Numbered from the stretch's first letter, positions 1 to 8,781 are shown. The stretch: DNA of 64,000 nt from DATKMK01 sp035541895 (GCA_035541895.1 DATKMK010000043.1:105315-169314), one strand, 5' to 3'. The notes: generated by a model from the sequence alone, not told the origin. Numbers and translations: made by a program.

Positions 1-2
1 AC

Positions 3-551
3 GCGTATCGCGAGATCTTCGACGTCTGCACGCAATTGATGAGCGCGGTGCAAGCCATCCCGCAGCCGGTGATCGCGCGCGTGCACGGCATCGCGACGGC
101 GGCGGGTTGCCAACTGGTCGCGACCTGCGATCTCGCCGTCGCGGCCGACACCGCGCGCTTTGCGACACCGGGCGTGAAGATCGGTCTGTTCTGCACGACG
201 CCGATGGTGGCGCTGTCGCGCGCGGTCGGGCGCAAGCGGGCGATGGAAATGCTGCTCACGGGTGAGATGATCGACGCGCGAACCGCGGCGGAGTGGGGAC
301 TCGTCAATCGCGTGGTTCCAGCCGACGCGCTCGCCACCGAAACGCGGGCGCTGGCGGAGAAAGTGGCGACCGCCAGCTCGCTGACGATCGCGCTCGGCAA
401 GCAAGCGTTTTATGCCCAAATCGATCTCGATCAGCCCAAGGCGTATGCCTACGCCAAGGAAGTCATGAGCATGAACGCGTTGGCGCGCGACGCGCAAGAA
501 GGCATGCACGCGTTCATTGAAAAACGTCATCCGTGCTGGACCGGACGATGA
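3..551 (+). CDS. Enoyl-CoA hydratase/isomerase family protein, ECHDC3-like (5' truncated)
   Basis: The reading frame is open from the first bases, so the N-terminus lies outside the window; about 182 of the usual ~260 residues are present. The sequence HGIATAAGCQLVATCDLAVA and the following FATPGVKIGLFC block are the crotonase oxyanion-hole region. The closest pattern I recall is the ECHDC3 subfamily (ATPGV.GLFC..P, AL.R.V.R..A.EML.TGE). The two glutamates that activate water in true hydratases appear to be replaced (Gln in AAGCQLV, Gly/Val in TPGVK). This is therefore probably a crotonase-fold enzyme with another reaction rather than a beta-oxidation hydratase. It is followed by a heptamer hairpin and an MFS transporter on the same strand. 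Confidence 0.88.
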   Translation, partial: AYREIFDVCTQLMSAVQAIPQPVIARVHGIATAAGCQLVATCDLAVAADTARFATPGVKIGLFCTTPMVALSRAVGRKRAMEMLLTGEMIDARTAAEWGLVNRVVPADALATETRALAEKVATASSLTIALGKQAFYAQIDLDQPKAYAYAKEVMSMNALARDAQEGMHAFIEKRHPCWTGR

Positions 552-558
552 GTCCAAT

Positions 559-628
559 GCGGAATTTGGAGTGCGGAGTGCGGAATTCGACTGATCCAAT
601 ATTCCGCATTCCGCACTCCGCACTCCGT
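559..628. repeat. Inverted array of heptanucleotide repeats (4 + 4 units)
   Basis: The left arm (559-586) reads as four 7-mers of the type GCGGARY, with one TTGGAGT variant. The right arm (601-628) reads as four 7-mers ATTCCGC, ATTCCGC, ACTCCGC, ACTCCGT. Bases 568-586 and 608-626 are perfect 19-nt reverse complements, so the RNA would form a long hairpin between the crotonase stop and the transporter start. There is no T-tract, so it is not a classical terminator, although it could act as a transcript end or stability element. Confidence 0.85.
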
Positions 629-645
629 GCTCGAAACTCATTCGC

Positions 646-1995
646 ATGAGCGTCGCGCGATCACACCCGCAACCGTCGCCCACCGAGGCGTCGCCGGAAG
701 CCACCGAGATGACGCCCTACCTGTGGGCGCTGCTCGGAATGCTGATCTCCGCCACCGTCTTCGATGCCTTCAACATCTCCATCTTGTCAACGGTGGCGCC
801 GATCATCCAAGAACAGAACGGCCTCACCAACACACAGTGGGGCTTGGTGAACTTGATCATCCGGATCGGCGCGGTGTCGTCGTTCTTCATCCTGTCGCTG
901 GCCGACCGCTACGGACGCCGACCGATGATCACGCTGAGCGTGCTCGGCTACGCGGTGTTCACCGGACTCACCGGATTCTCGCGCTCGATCGAGGTATTCA
1001 CCTTCTACCAGTTCTGCGCCCGCATCTTTCTTGCTGCCGAATTTGCGCTCGCCCTGATCATCATCGGTGAGGAATATCCCACCCGGTGGCGCAGCCTCGG
1101 CATTTCGCTGCTGGCAGGCATCGGGGCTCTCGGCACCATCGCCGCGTTCGCCACCGCCCACTTCGTGTTGGCGAACCACGACTGGCGAACGATGTATTGG
1201 ATCGGCTTGGCGCCGATCGGGCTCGTCATGCTGGTGCGCTTGGGAATGCGCGAAACCCGGCGGTTCGAGCACGTGCGGGCGCGCGACGGCACCGTGTCGT
1301 TCCGGCAACACCTCGCCAATCTGCGCGTGCCGTTTCAGCGGCGCTATCGCTTTCGCTCGCTGTTGGTGACGCTGATCTGGAACTGCAATCACTTCGTGAC
1401 CGCGCCGGCGGTGACTTTTTGGACCATCCATGCGGCACGTGACCTGCATTACACACCGCAGCAGTACTCGGTTGTCGTCGCCGCGGGTTATCTCTTCGGT
1501 TTTCTCACCGGCGCGCCGACCGCCGGCATGCTGATGAATCGCCTCGGGCGCAAATGGACGTGCGGGCTCTACTACATCGGCGCTGCGGTGGCGATCTTCG
1601 CACTCTTCGCGACCGCCAGCGCCGCGGTGTGGGTGCAAACGGTACTGATGTCGGTGTGCATCTTCTTCTTCCTCGGCGCCGGCGCGGCCACCAACACCTT
1701 TGCCACCGAATTGTTCCCGACCGAGATTCGCGCCACCGGCTACAGTTGGACGACGAACCTGTTCGGCCGGATTGCGGAAATTGTCACACCGCTCGCGATC
1801 GGCGTGCTCGCCGATCGCATCGGCATTCCGTTTGCCGTCGGGATCATGGCGATCGGCCCCATCGTCGGCGGTCTGGTGGTCCTGCGATACGCGCCCGAAA
1901 CCAACAACAAAACGCTGGAAGAAATCAGCGCGGAACTAGACGGACGTGACACCTACACCGCGCGCGTCTCGGCGGGCCGTCGCGCTCAGTCGTGA
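646..1995 (+). CDS. MFS transporter
   Basis: This 449-residue inner-membrane protein is the size of a 12-helix major facilitator. It carries the cytoplasmic loop 2-3 motif (DRYGRRP) and the paired EEYPTRWRSLG and ELFPTEIRATGYSW motifs seen after helices 4 and 10 of the sugar/acid-symporter-like MFS families. The substrate cannot be told from sequence. A hydrophilic N-terminal tail of about 25 residues precedes the first helix. The ATG has no clear Shine-Dalgarno sequence and follows the heptamer hairpin directly, so it may be cotranscribed with the crotonase gene or use its own promoter. Confidence 0.9.
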   Translation: MSVARSHPQPSPTEASPEATEMTPYLWALLGMLISATVFDAFNISILSTVAPIIQEQNGLTNTQWGLVNLIIRIGAVSSFFILSLADRYGRRPMITLSVLGYAVFTGLTGFSRSIEVFTFYQFCARIFLAAEFALALIIIGEEYPTRWRSLGISLLAGIGALGTIAAFATAHFVLANHDWRTMYWIGLAPIGLVMLVRLGMRETRRFEHVRARDGTVSFRQHLANLRVPFQRRYRFRSLLVTLIWNCNHFVTAPAVTFWTIHAARDLHYTPQQYSVVVAAGYLFGFLTGAPTAGMLMNRLGRKWTCGLYYIGAAVAIFALFATASAAVWVQTVLMSVCIFFFLGAGAATNTFATELFPTEIRATGYSWTTNLFGRIAEIVTPLAIGVLADRIGIPFAVGIMAIGPIVGGLVVLRYAPETNNKTLEEISAELDGRDTYTARVSAGRRAQS

Positions 1996-2045
1996 ATGCA
2001 TCGGCGAGCCATCTCAACAGAGCACTCGAGCGCTGATCAGGAAGG

Positions 2046-2080
2046 CGGGCAGGGCCGGACCAATTCCGGCGCCCTACCCG
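2046..2080. terminator. Imperfect hairpin, possible bidirectional terminator
   Basis: A GC-rich imperfect inverted repeat (GGGCAGGGCCGGA against TTCCGGCGCCCTACCC) lies between the MFS stop and the stop of the convergent small gene. There is no long T-run on either side, so function as a terminator is inferred from position only. Confidence 0.4.
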
Positions 2081-2106
2081 TACGGAAGGACTGTCCTATT
2101 GCGATC

Positions 2107-2268
2107 CTAGGTGGCGGCAATCGGTCGAGTGGCGAACGTTCTAGTCAGCACGACACGGCCGGTTGCCAGCATGTGGGTGATGATTGCGACGACTTCCTCA
2201 TCCGATGCGGCGAGATCCTGGACCGTGCGGACGAGTTCGAGCAACGTTGATCGGCGCGGGTTCTTCAT
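2107..2268 (-). CDS. Small conserved-type protein, 53 aa
   Basis: A 53-residue frame starts MKNPRRSTLLELVRTVQDLA and ends TFATRPIAAT. It has a good ribosome-binding site (AAGGAA, about 8 nt before the ATG). The sequence looks like a real short helical protein (an amphipathic segment LLELVRTVQDLAASDEEVVAIITHML followed in the protein by a basic strand) rather than a shadow frame, because nothing larger codes here. I recall similar 50-60 aa proteins in other uncultured high-GC bacteria but cannot name a family. It lies downstream of another tiny minus-strand gene. Confidence 0.6.
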   Translation of the reverse strand: MKNPRRSTLLELVRTVQDLAASDEEVVAIITHMLATGRVVLTRTFATRPIAAT

Positions 2269-2320
2269 CGACGGTGTTCCTTCAGCATCGCGATGAACAG
2301 ATGCCGGTCGCAGTTGCGGG

Positions 2321-2443
2321 TTACGCGAACTCGACGACCTGGCGAAACGGGAGCGGGGTCTTGCAGCAGACCAGGCCGATGATGCGGCCGTCCTTCCTCA
2401 CCGAATAGGCCCGCCAGTGCGGCAACCAAATGAGCGTGATCAT
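2321..2443 (-). CDS. Very small hypothetical protein, 40 aa
   Basis: The frame encodes 40 residues beginning MITLIWLPHWRAYSV and ending LPFRQVVEFA. A GGAG ribosome-binding site stands 6-8 nt before this ATG; an in-frame ATG five codons upstream (position 2458) has none. Two adjacent cysteines (GLVCCKT) and the aromatic-rich start are the only features. It precedes the 53-aa gene by 52 nt on the same strand, so the two may form one unit. Function unknown; it could be non-coding. Confidence 0.4.
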   Translation of the reverse strand: MITLIWLPHWRAYSVRKDGRIIGLVCCKTPLPFRQVVEFA

Positions 2444-2659
2444 CGCTCGCTTCTCCATCTGTGCCCGAACAAAGCAGAGGTCGTGCCAAGATGGCAAGCC
2501 CGTTCAAATTCAACGCTGTCGCCGCGCCCAGGTTCGTCCTGCCCGTTTGCGTGACGTCCCGTGCGTGCATTGATGACACGAAAAACGTCAACGTGCCGCA
2601 GAATGGCCAGAGCCGGCCTTCGCTTGACGCCTCCCGTGCACCGTGCGAGACGCAGCGCC

Positions 2660-3124
2660 ATGGCGAAGTTTCCAACCGAGGCTGAGCGATCCGTGACGGT
2701 GAAGGTTCCGATCGAGCACGCCTATCAGTTCTTGTGGGACGTGGTCGGATCGTCCGACTGCATTCCGGGTGTCGACACCTGCACGCGCGTCGGCGACGAC
2801 ACCTATCGATTTGTCTATCAAGAGCGCTCGACCGGGCCCGTCAGTCTGACCGTGCAGTACACCGCGCACTACAAGGGAAACGGCAAAGACGAAATCCGCT
2901 TCGAAGGCATCGCAGCAAAGGGCGACAACACCGATGTGACCGGCGTCATCAAGTTCAAGTCGGCGGGACCGGGCGCGACCAAGGTCACGCTGAAGCAGAC
3001 CCTCGCCCCGGACACGCCCGTACCCCGGTTGTTGCAGGGTTTGATTCGTTCGTTTGTCGAACGCGAGGCCGCCGACGCGATGAAGCAGTACCTCGCCAAC
3101 GTCAAGCAAACACTGGAATCCTGA
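2660..3124 (+). CDS. SRPBCC / CoxG-like (polyketide cyclase fold) protein
   Basis: At 154 residues this matches the START/SRPBCC helix-grip fold: an N-terminal strand with TVKVPIEHAYQFLWDV, a central antiparallel sheet (DTYRFVYQERSTGPVSLTVQYT), and a long C-terminal helix (REAADAMKQYLANVKQTLE). Members bind hydrophobic ligands or, as CoxG, help mature CO dehydrogenase; no cox genes are near, so the ligand is unknown. The ATG at 2660 begins the conserved domain; the frame extends upstream but that part is low-complexity basic sequence. It ends convergent to the acetyltransferase gene. Confidence 0.82.
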   Translation: MAKFPTEAERSVTVKVPIEHAYQFLWDVVGSSDCIPGVDTCTRVGDDTYRFVYQERSTGPVSLTVQYTAHYKGNGKDEIRFEGIAAKGDNTDVTGVIKFKSAGPGATKVTLKQTLAPDTPVPRLLQGLIRSFVEREAADAMKQYLANVKQTLES

Positions 3125-3196
3125 TTTCGTGCGGGCAGTGGAAGTTCCAAACCAGTCCCCGACGCCAGTCACCCGCACCAATCTCACCCACACCAT

Positions 3197-3787
3197 TCAC
3201 CATCCCAACTTTTCCTCCAGTCGCGCCTTCACCTCCGGCCATTCCGAATCGATGATGCTGAAGTACACCGAGTGCCGGTACCGGCCGCTGTGCGTAACCA
3301 TGTGATTGCGGAAGATGCCCTCCTCGATCGCACCGATACGCTTCAGCGCATTGCGCGACTTCTCATTGAGCGAGTCGGTTTTGAACTCGACGCGAATGCA
3401 TTGCCACATTTCGAAGGCGTGACGCAGCATGAGGTACTTGGCTTCGGTGTTGACGACGGTCCGCTGCCACGGCGGCGCGATCCAGGTGTAACCGATCTCC
3501 ACCCGTCGATTCGGGTGATCGAAGTTCGCGAAGCGCGAGCTGCCGATCGTCCGACCTGACGCCTTGTCGATCGTCGCAAAGGGGAGCGAAACGCAATCGG
3601 CCTGTTGCTGCAGCGCGAGTTCGATGTAGGCGCGCATGTCTTCCGGCGTGCCCACGATCTGCGACGGATTGAAGCGCCAGATGCTCTCATCCAAGCCGAC
3701 GGCGCTGAGATCGGCGAGGTGCCGTCCGAGCGCGAGCGGCTCGAGACGGACAAAGCGTCCTTCGAGGACGACGGGTTCAACCTGCAT
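3197..3787 (-). CDS. GNAT family N-acetyltransferase (RimJ/RimL type)
   Basis: This 196-residue protein has the RimJ/RimL-like order: an N-terminal LEGRFVRLEPL strand, the central beta-4/beta-5 region (RRVEIGYTWIAPPWQRTVVNTEAKYLML), and the acetyl-CoA-binding helix region ending in RVEFKTDSLNEKSRNALKRIGA. The family acetylates amino groups of ribosomal proteins, small molecules or antibiotics; the acceptor is unknown. The start is the ATG at 3787, with GGGAG about 9 nt upstream. Its stop codon lies inside a short CACCATY-type repeat shared with the 3' flank of the convergent SRPBCC gene. Confidence 0.85.
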   Translation of the reverse strand: MQVEPVVLEGRFVRLEPLALGRHLADLSAVGLDESIWRFNPSQIVGTPEDMRAYIELALQQQADCVSLPFATIDKASGRTIGSSRFANFDHPNRRVEIGYTWIAPPWQRTVVNTEAKYLMLRHAFEMWQCIRVEFKTDSLNEKSRNALKRIGAIEEGIFRNHMVTHSGRYRHSVYFSIIDSEWPEVKARLEEKLGW

Positions 3788-3871
3788 CAACTCGCTCCCT
3801 CACGATCGCCCTACGTGAACGCACCATCCCCGACAAGATAGGTTCTACGGAAGTTGGAACACGCGTCGGAA

Positions 3872-4555
3872 TCACTCACGCTGCACATACTCTGCAACCC
3901 GGTATGCCGCGGTTCGGCCGATGAAGCGCGCGATGTCGTCGCGAATGATTTGCTCGCCGGCGGGTGCGTCGAACATGCCGCGCGGCAATACGTCGAGACT
4001 CGGGAAATACAACTCGGCGATGCCGTCGAGCGGTTCGCCGGTTGGCGAGAGTCGCTCGTCGACGATGTCCGTCACGTACCGAGTCATACCCGGATGGTGC
4101 ACCAGCGCCAGCGGGACGTGCCGGGTTTGCCAGTGTGCGACGAAGTCGGTGTGGCTCAGATTCGCGCGCCGGACCACCGGACAGATGAGCTTGACGCCCG
4201 GTGACTGCTGCCCCAAGGGCGTCGCCCGCGGCGTGGACCGCTGCACGCGTTCGGTGGTCACATACGCGTCGGCACCGCCCATGAATCCACGCACGTCCGC
4301 TTCGATCACTCGACGCCCGGCCTCGGAGTCGTACAACCGTCCATGAAAATCGTCGAGGCTGTCGAAGGACAACTCGCCAATGCTGTCGAGCGCCGGCCAG
4401 CCCTCGGGCGAGGCGTCGACAATGTTCACGACGTACTTGCGCAGCGTCGGATGATGGCGCAGGGCGAGCGGCACATGGCCGGCAAGCAGCCGCTCGACGT
4501 ATTGGTCGTGCGCGAGGTCGGCGCGACGCCGGCACAGGAAGATCAGCTTGATCAT
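3872..4555 (-). CDS. Tandem EthD-domain protein
   Basis: The 227-residue product is two EthD (ferredoxin-like alpha/beta barrel) domains in tandem. Residues 1-~105 and ~118-227 each start with a KLI strand, contain HVPLALRHHP or HVPLALVHHP followed by a RYV/KYV strand, and end in an aromatic helix. EthD proteins are small cofactor-free dimers linked to ether and quinone degradation; here the dimer seems to be fused. The ATG at 4555 opens the first domain; longer frames upstream give non-protein-like sequence. It is divergent from rnj. Confidence 0.8.
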   Translation of the reverse strand: MIKLIFLCRRRADLAHDQYVERLLAGHVPLALRHHPTLRKYVVNIVDASPEGWPALDSIGELSFDSLDDFHGRLYDSEAGRRVIEADVRGFMGGADAYVTTERVQRSTPRATPLGQQSPGVKLICPVVRRANLSHTDFVAHWQTRHVPLALVHHPGMTRYVTDIVDERLSPTGEPLDGIAELYFPSLDVLPRGMFDAPAGEQIIRDDIARFIGRTAAYRVAEYVQRE

Positions 4556-4733
4556 GGCCGCCGTGTGCCTGAGTCGGAGCCGGCAGGTCAAGCCGGCCTT
4601 CGTTGACTTCATCGAACCCGGACGACTATGATTCGTTGCGGTGGCGCTGGGCTGATGAGGGTTTTCCCTTGCCGGATCTGAGTATTCTTCAGCAGTTGGG
4701 CTTGCGATCGCGCCACGGATGCGAGGCGCGGCG

Positions 4734-6404
4734 ATGACAACCAACGGTTCGGGACCGCTCCGCGTCGTTCCGCTTGGAGGCCTCGGCGAGATCGGTCTGA
4801 ATTGTCTGGTGCTCGAATATGGCGAGGCCGCAATCGCCATCGATTGCGGGTTGATGTTTCCCGAAACCCACATGCTCGGGATCGACTTGGTGATTCCCGA
4901 CTTCAGCTATCTGCAGCAACTCGGCGAGCGATTCCTCGGCTTCGTCGTCACGCACGGACACGAAGACCACATCGGTGCCCTGCCCTACGCGCTCCGGGAT
5001 CTCAACGTTCCGGTGCACGCGACTCCGATGGCCGCGGGACTGGTGCGTGAGAAACTGAAAGAGCACAAACTCGACGATCGCGTCGCGCTGCACGTGATCC
5101 AACCGCGACAACCGTGGCCGATGGGACCGTTCGCGATCGAAGCGATGCACGTCACCCATTCGATCGTCGACGCCGTCGCTCTCGGAATCCGCACCCCGCT
5201 CGGTACGGTGATTCACACCGGCGACTTCAAGCTCGACCAGACGCCGCTCGACGGACAGCGCACCGACCTGCAACGCCTGGGCGAGTATGGCGCGCAGGGG
5301 GTGTTGTTGCTGCTCTCCGACTCGACCAACGTCGAACGCGAAGGCATCACGCCTTCGGAACGCTCGGTGCGCGATGGCATCGATCGGATCTTCCGTGACA
5401 GCGAGGGCAAGGTCTTCTTCTCGACGTTCTCCTCGCACGTGCATCGGCTGCAACAGGTGCTCGAACTCGCGCAGGCGACCGGCCGCCGCGTGGTGGTGGT
5501 CGGGCGCAGCCTCACCAACAGCATCCAGATCGCCACCGATCTCGGGCATCTGCACTACCCGCCCGGGCTGTTTGCCGATGTCGGGGCGTTGGCGGCGCTC
5601 GACCCGCGCGCAGCGCTGGTGCTGACCACCGGCAGTCAAGGCGAAGCGCTGTCGGCCTTGGTGCGCATCGCCATGGGCGATCACGCGCAGGTCAAAATGC
5701 AGCCCGGCGATGCGGTGGTTCTGTCGTCGCGCATCATCCCGGGCAATGAGAAGACGATCAGCAACCTGATCAACCACATGTACCGCCGCGGCGCGACCGT
5801 GCATCACGCGCGCAGCGCCGAGGTCCATGTGTCGGGTCACGCCAGCCAAGAAGAGTTGAAGATGATGGTGGCGCTGACTCGGCCGACGTACTTCGTTCCG
5901 GTGCACGGCGAGTACCGTCATCTGGCGCGCCACCGCGCGCTCGCTCATGAAATGGGCGTACCCGACAATTGCGCGTTTCTGCTCGAAGACGGCCACGTGT
6001 TGGAGATCGACGCGAGCGGCGCGACCATCCGCGGGCCGATCGGCGCGGGCCGCGTTTTCGTCGACGGCAAGGGCATCGGCGACGTCAGCGACATCATGCT
6101 GCGCGACCGCCGCCACTTGTCGCAGGACGGGCTGGTGCTCGCGGTGCTCGCGCTCGATCAACATTCCGGCGAACTCATCAGCGGGCCGGACTTGGTGACG
6201 CGCGGCTTTGTCCCCGACACAGACGGATCGGAATATCTCGAACAGGCAAAAATCGTTGTCCGCGATACGCTGGCGCAGATCACGCCGGAATCGCGCACCG
6301 ATCCGCTCGAAGTGAAGGAAGAGGTCCGCAAGGCCCTCAAGCGCTACTTCGCGCGCACCCTCGACCGGCGCCCGGTGATCTTGCCGTTCATCATGGAGAT
6401 GTAA
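4734..6404 (+). CDS. rnj: Ribonuclease J
   Basis: The 556-residue protein is a metallo-beta-lactamase/beta-CASP ribonuclease. It has the metal ligand motif HGHEDHIG at residues 74-79, further ligands in MHVTHS and HTGDFK, the beta-CASP block (SDSTNVEREG, FSSHVHRLQQ, TGSQGE, SSRIIPGNE) and the VSGHASQEEL and FVPVHGEYRHL motifs typical of RNase J. It processes and degrades RNA from the 5' end, with both endo- and 5'-exonuclease activity in the family. The start at 4734 is preferred over the ATG at 4719 because GAGG lies 7 nt before it. ftsK follows after 1 nt. Confidence 0.95.
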   Translation: MTTNGSGPLRVVPLGGLGEIGLNCLVLEYGEAAIAIDCGLMFPETHMLGIDLVIPDFSYLQQLGERFLGFVVTHGHEDHIGALPYALRDLNVPVHATPMAAGLVREKLKEHKLDDRVALHVIQPRQPWPMGPFAIEAMHVTHSIVDAVALGIRTPLGTVIHTGDFKLDQTPLDGQRTDLQRLGEYGAQGVLLLLSDSTNVEREGITPSERSVRDGIDRIFRDSEGKVFFSTFSSHVHRLQQVLELAQATGRRVVVVGRSLTNSIQIATDLGHLHYPPGLFADVGALAALDPRAALVLTTGSQGEALSALVRIAMGDHAQVKMQPGDAVVLSSRIIPGNEKTISNLINHMYRRGATVHHARSAEVHVSGHASQEELKMMVALTRPTYFVPVHGEYRHLARHRALAHEMGVPDNCAFLLEDGHVLEIDASGATIRGPIGAGRVFVDGKGIGDVSDIMLRDRRHLSQDGLVLAVLALDQHSGELISGPDLVTRGFVPDTDGSEYLEQAKIVVRDTLAQITPESRTDPLEVKEEVRKALKRYFARTLDRRPVILPFIMEM

Positions 6405-6405
6405 G

Positions 6406-8781
6406 GTGGCGCGCGAACGGGTGGAGGCGGTGGTGCCGGTGGGAGCGACACCGAAGCGGGACGCGGCGAGTGCCGATTCGGCGCCGCGGCGGAAGAAGTC
6501 GCCGCCCTCGGCCAGTGCCTCGGCCGCGGTGCGCGTCCTGGATGAAGTTGTAGCGGTCGTCGCGCTCGCCGCCGCGATCTTCGCACTGGTCAGTTTTCTC
6601 TCCTACCAACGCGGTGCGACCGGCAACAATCTCGGCGGCCCAGTCGGCTATGGGTTGGCCAACGGTGTCCTCCAAGCACTGGGACTGGCGGCGTACCTGT
6701 TGCCGGTGTTGGTGATCGCGATCGCCGCGATGCTGTTCCGTCAGGCGACGCACGAACTGCAAGCGAGCCGCGCCGCCGGCGGCGCAACGTTGGTGATCAT
6801 CGTCGCCATTGCCTTCGGTCTGCTGCGACCCGATCGCGACGTCGCGGTAGCCGGCGGATGGATCGGAGGCTTCATCGCGACGATTCTCCGCGAAGCCTTC
6901 GGTCTCGGCGGTGCGACGGTGCTGACCGTCTCGCTCCTCTTGGTTGCGTTCGTCTTCACCACCAGCATCTCGTTGCGGCTGGCGGCGACCGGACTCGCGC
7001 GCGGCGTGAGCGCGGGCTGGTCTGGAACCCGATCGCGCTGGGCGAGGTGGCGCGCGCGTCCGGCAACTCACGCTGCGGACTCGCCGAAGAATGTGAAGCA
7101 CGAGTCGCCGCCGCCGGCCGAACCGCCGGTCATCTTGCTCAAGGATGCCATCGAAGACGACGAGCCGCCGGCGGTTGAATCAGTTGACCCGGTCGTGGTG
7201 GCGCCGGCACCACCGCCGAAGCCGGTCGAAAAGCCGCCACGGCCGGTTGTGCAAGAGGAGCTGCACTTCTCGATCGAAGGCCACTATCAAGTGCCGACGA
7301 GCATGTTTCTCGACCTGCCCAAGCGCAGCGGCGTGCGTGTCGACGAAGAAGCGCTGCGCAAGAGTTCGCAGATTCTCGAAACCAAACTCGCCGACTTCGG
7401 CATTCAAGGGAAAGTCACAGCGGTGCGACCCGGCCCGGTGATCACGACGTTCGAGATCGAGCCCGCGCCCGGCGTCAAGGTGAATCGGATCGTCACGTTG
7501 GCCGACGACTTGGCGATGGCCCTGCGTGCCGTCGGCGTGCGTATCCTCGCGCCGGTCCCCGGCACTGCGGTGGTCGGCATCGAGGTCGCCAACCCCCGCC
7601 GCGAGCAGATTTCGCTGAAGGAACTGATCGACAGCGAGCCATACGCCCAATCCGAATCGCCGCTGACGCTGGCCCTCGGCAAGGATACCGCCGGCAACCC
7701 GACGGTGGCGGACCTGGCGCGAATGCCGCACTTGCTGGTCGCCGGCGCCACCGGCACGGGCAAATCGGTGTCGCTCAACGCGATGATCATGAGCATCCTG
7801 CACAAGGCCTCGCCGCGCGACGTCCGCTTCGTCATGATCGATCTCAAGATGCTGGAGCTGTCGGTCTACGAGGACATCCCGCACCTCTTGGTGCCGGTCG
7901 TCACCGATCCGAAGAAAGCAGTCGTGGTGCTCAAGAATCTCTGCGATCAAATGGACGAGCGCTACCGCGTCATGAAGTCGCTCGGCGTGCGCAACATCGA
8001 CGGCTACAACCGCATCGTCGATCGCGAGGAGCAAGAGCGTAAGGCCGGCGTCATCGAGCTGAAGGAGGTGGTCGACGGCGAAGATGAGGACGATGTGACG
8101 CCGTCGACACCGGTGCGGGAGCACCTGCCGAAGATCGTGGTGATCATCGACGAGCTGGCCGATTTGATGATGACCGTCGGGCGCAACGTCGAGGAGCCGA
8201 TCACGCGGTTGGCGCAGAAGGCACGCGCGGCCGGCATTCACCTCATCCTCGCCACCCAGCGGCCGTCGGTCGACGTCATCACCGGCCTGATCAAAGCCAA
8301 CTTCCCAGCCCGCATCTCCTTCCAGGTCACCGCACGCGTCGACTCGCGCACCATCCTCGATCACATCGGGGCCGAACGCCTGCTCGGCGGCGGCGACATG
8401 CTGTACTTGCCGCCGGGTACCGCGCGCGTACAGCGACTGCACGGCGCGTACGTGTCGGAGGACGAGATTCGCAAAGTCGTCGACTTCATCAAGCGCCAGA
8501 GTTCGCCGGTCTACGCCTTCGGTCTGCTCGAGAGCGACGACGAGGAAGACGCCGCACCCGGCGAGGTTGATGAGTTGGAAGACGCGCTCTACGATCAGGC
8601 CGTGCGTCTGGTCACCGAAAGCCGTCAGGCATCGATCTCATGGGTACAGCGTCGGCTGCGGATCGGCTACAATCGCGCGGCGCGCATGATCGAACGCATG
8701 GAACGCGAAGGCGTCATCACCGCCAGCGAAGGTGGCCGCCCACGAGAAGTGATCGCGCGGCGGATAGATGGTGAGTCGTGA
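6406..8781 (+). CDS. ftsK: DNA translocase FtsK
   Basis: The 791-residue protein starts with GTG just after the rnj stop. An N-terminal part with about four transmembrane helices (residues ~45-200) is followed by a Pro/Glu/Val-rich linker. Next comes the alpha-beta motor with Walker A GATGTGKS at 447-454 and a Walker B around VVIIDELADLM, then a C-terminal gamma winged-helix domain (residues ~725-785, SISWVQRRLRIGYNRAARMI) that reads KOPS sites. The protein pumps chromosome ends through the closing septum. Its last bases overlap the lolA GTG start by 4 nt. Confidence 0.96.
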   Translation: MARERVEAVVPVGATPKRDAASADSAPRRKKSPPSASASAAVRVLDEVVAVVALAAAIFALVSFLSYQRGATGNNLGGPVGYGLANGVLQALGLAAYLLPVLVIAIAAMLFRQATHELQASRAAGGATLVIIVAIAFGLLRPDRDVAVAGGWIGGFIATILREAFGLGGATVLTVSLLLVAFVFTTSISLRLAATGLARGVSAGWSGTRSRWARWRARPATHAADSPKNVKHESPPPAEPPVILLKDAIEDDEPPAVESVDPVVVAPAPPPKPVEKPPRPVVQEELHFSIEGHYQVPTSMFLDLPKRSGVRVDEEALRKSSQILETKLADFGIQGKVTAVRPGPVITTFEIEPAPGVKVNRIVTLADDLAMALRAVGVRILAPVPGTAVVGIEVANPRREQISLKELIDSEPYAQSESPLTLALGKDTAGNPTVADLARMPHLLVAGATGTGKSVSLNAMIMSILHKASPRDVRFVMIDLKMLELSVYEDIPHLLVPVVTDPKKAVVVLKNLCDQMDERYRVMKSLGVRNIDGYNRIVDREEQERKAGVIELKEVVDGEDEDDVTPSTPVREHLPKIVVIIDELADLMMTVGRNVEEPITRLAQKARAAGIHLILATQRPSVDVITGLIKANFPARISFQVTARVDSRTILDHIGAERLLGGGDMLYLPPGTARVQRLHGAYVSEDEIRKVVDFIKRQSSPVYAFGLLESDDEEDAAPGEVDELEDALYDQAVRLVTESRQASISWVQRRLRIGYNRAARMIERMEREGVITASEGGRPREVIARRIDGES

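Noticed and set aside
4689..6164. Long minus-strand frame across rnj
   Set aside because: It is the antisense shadow of a highly conserved RNase J gene; its His/Arg/Gln-rich sequence is typical of shadow frames in high-GC DNA.
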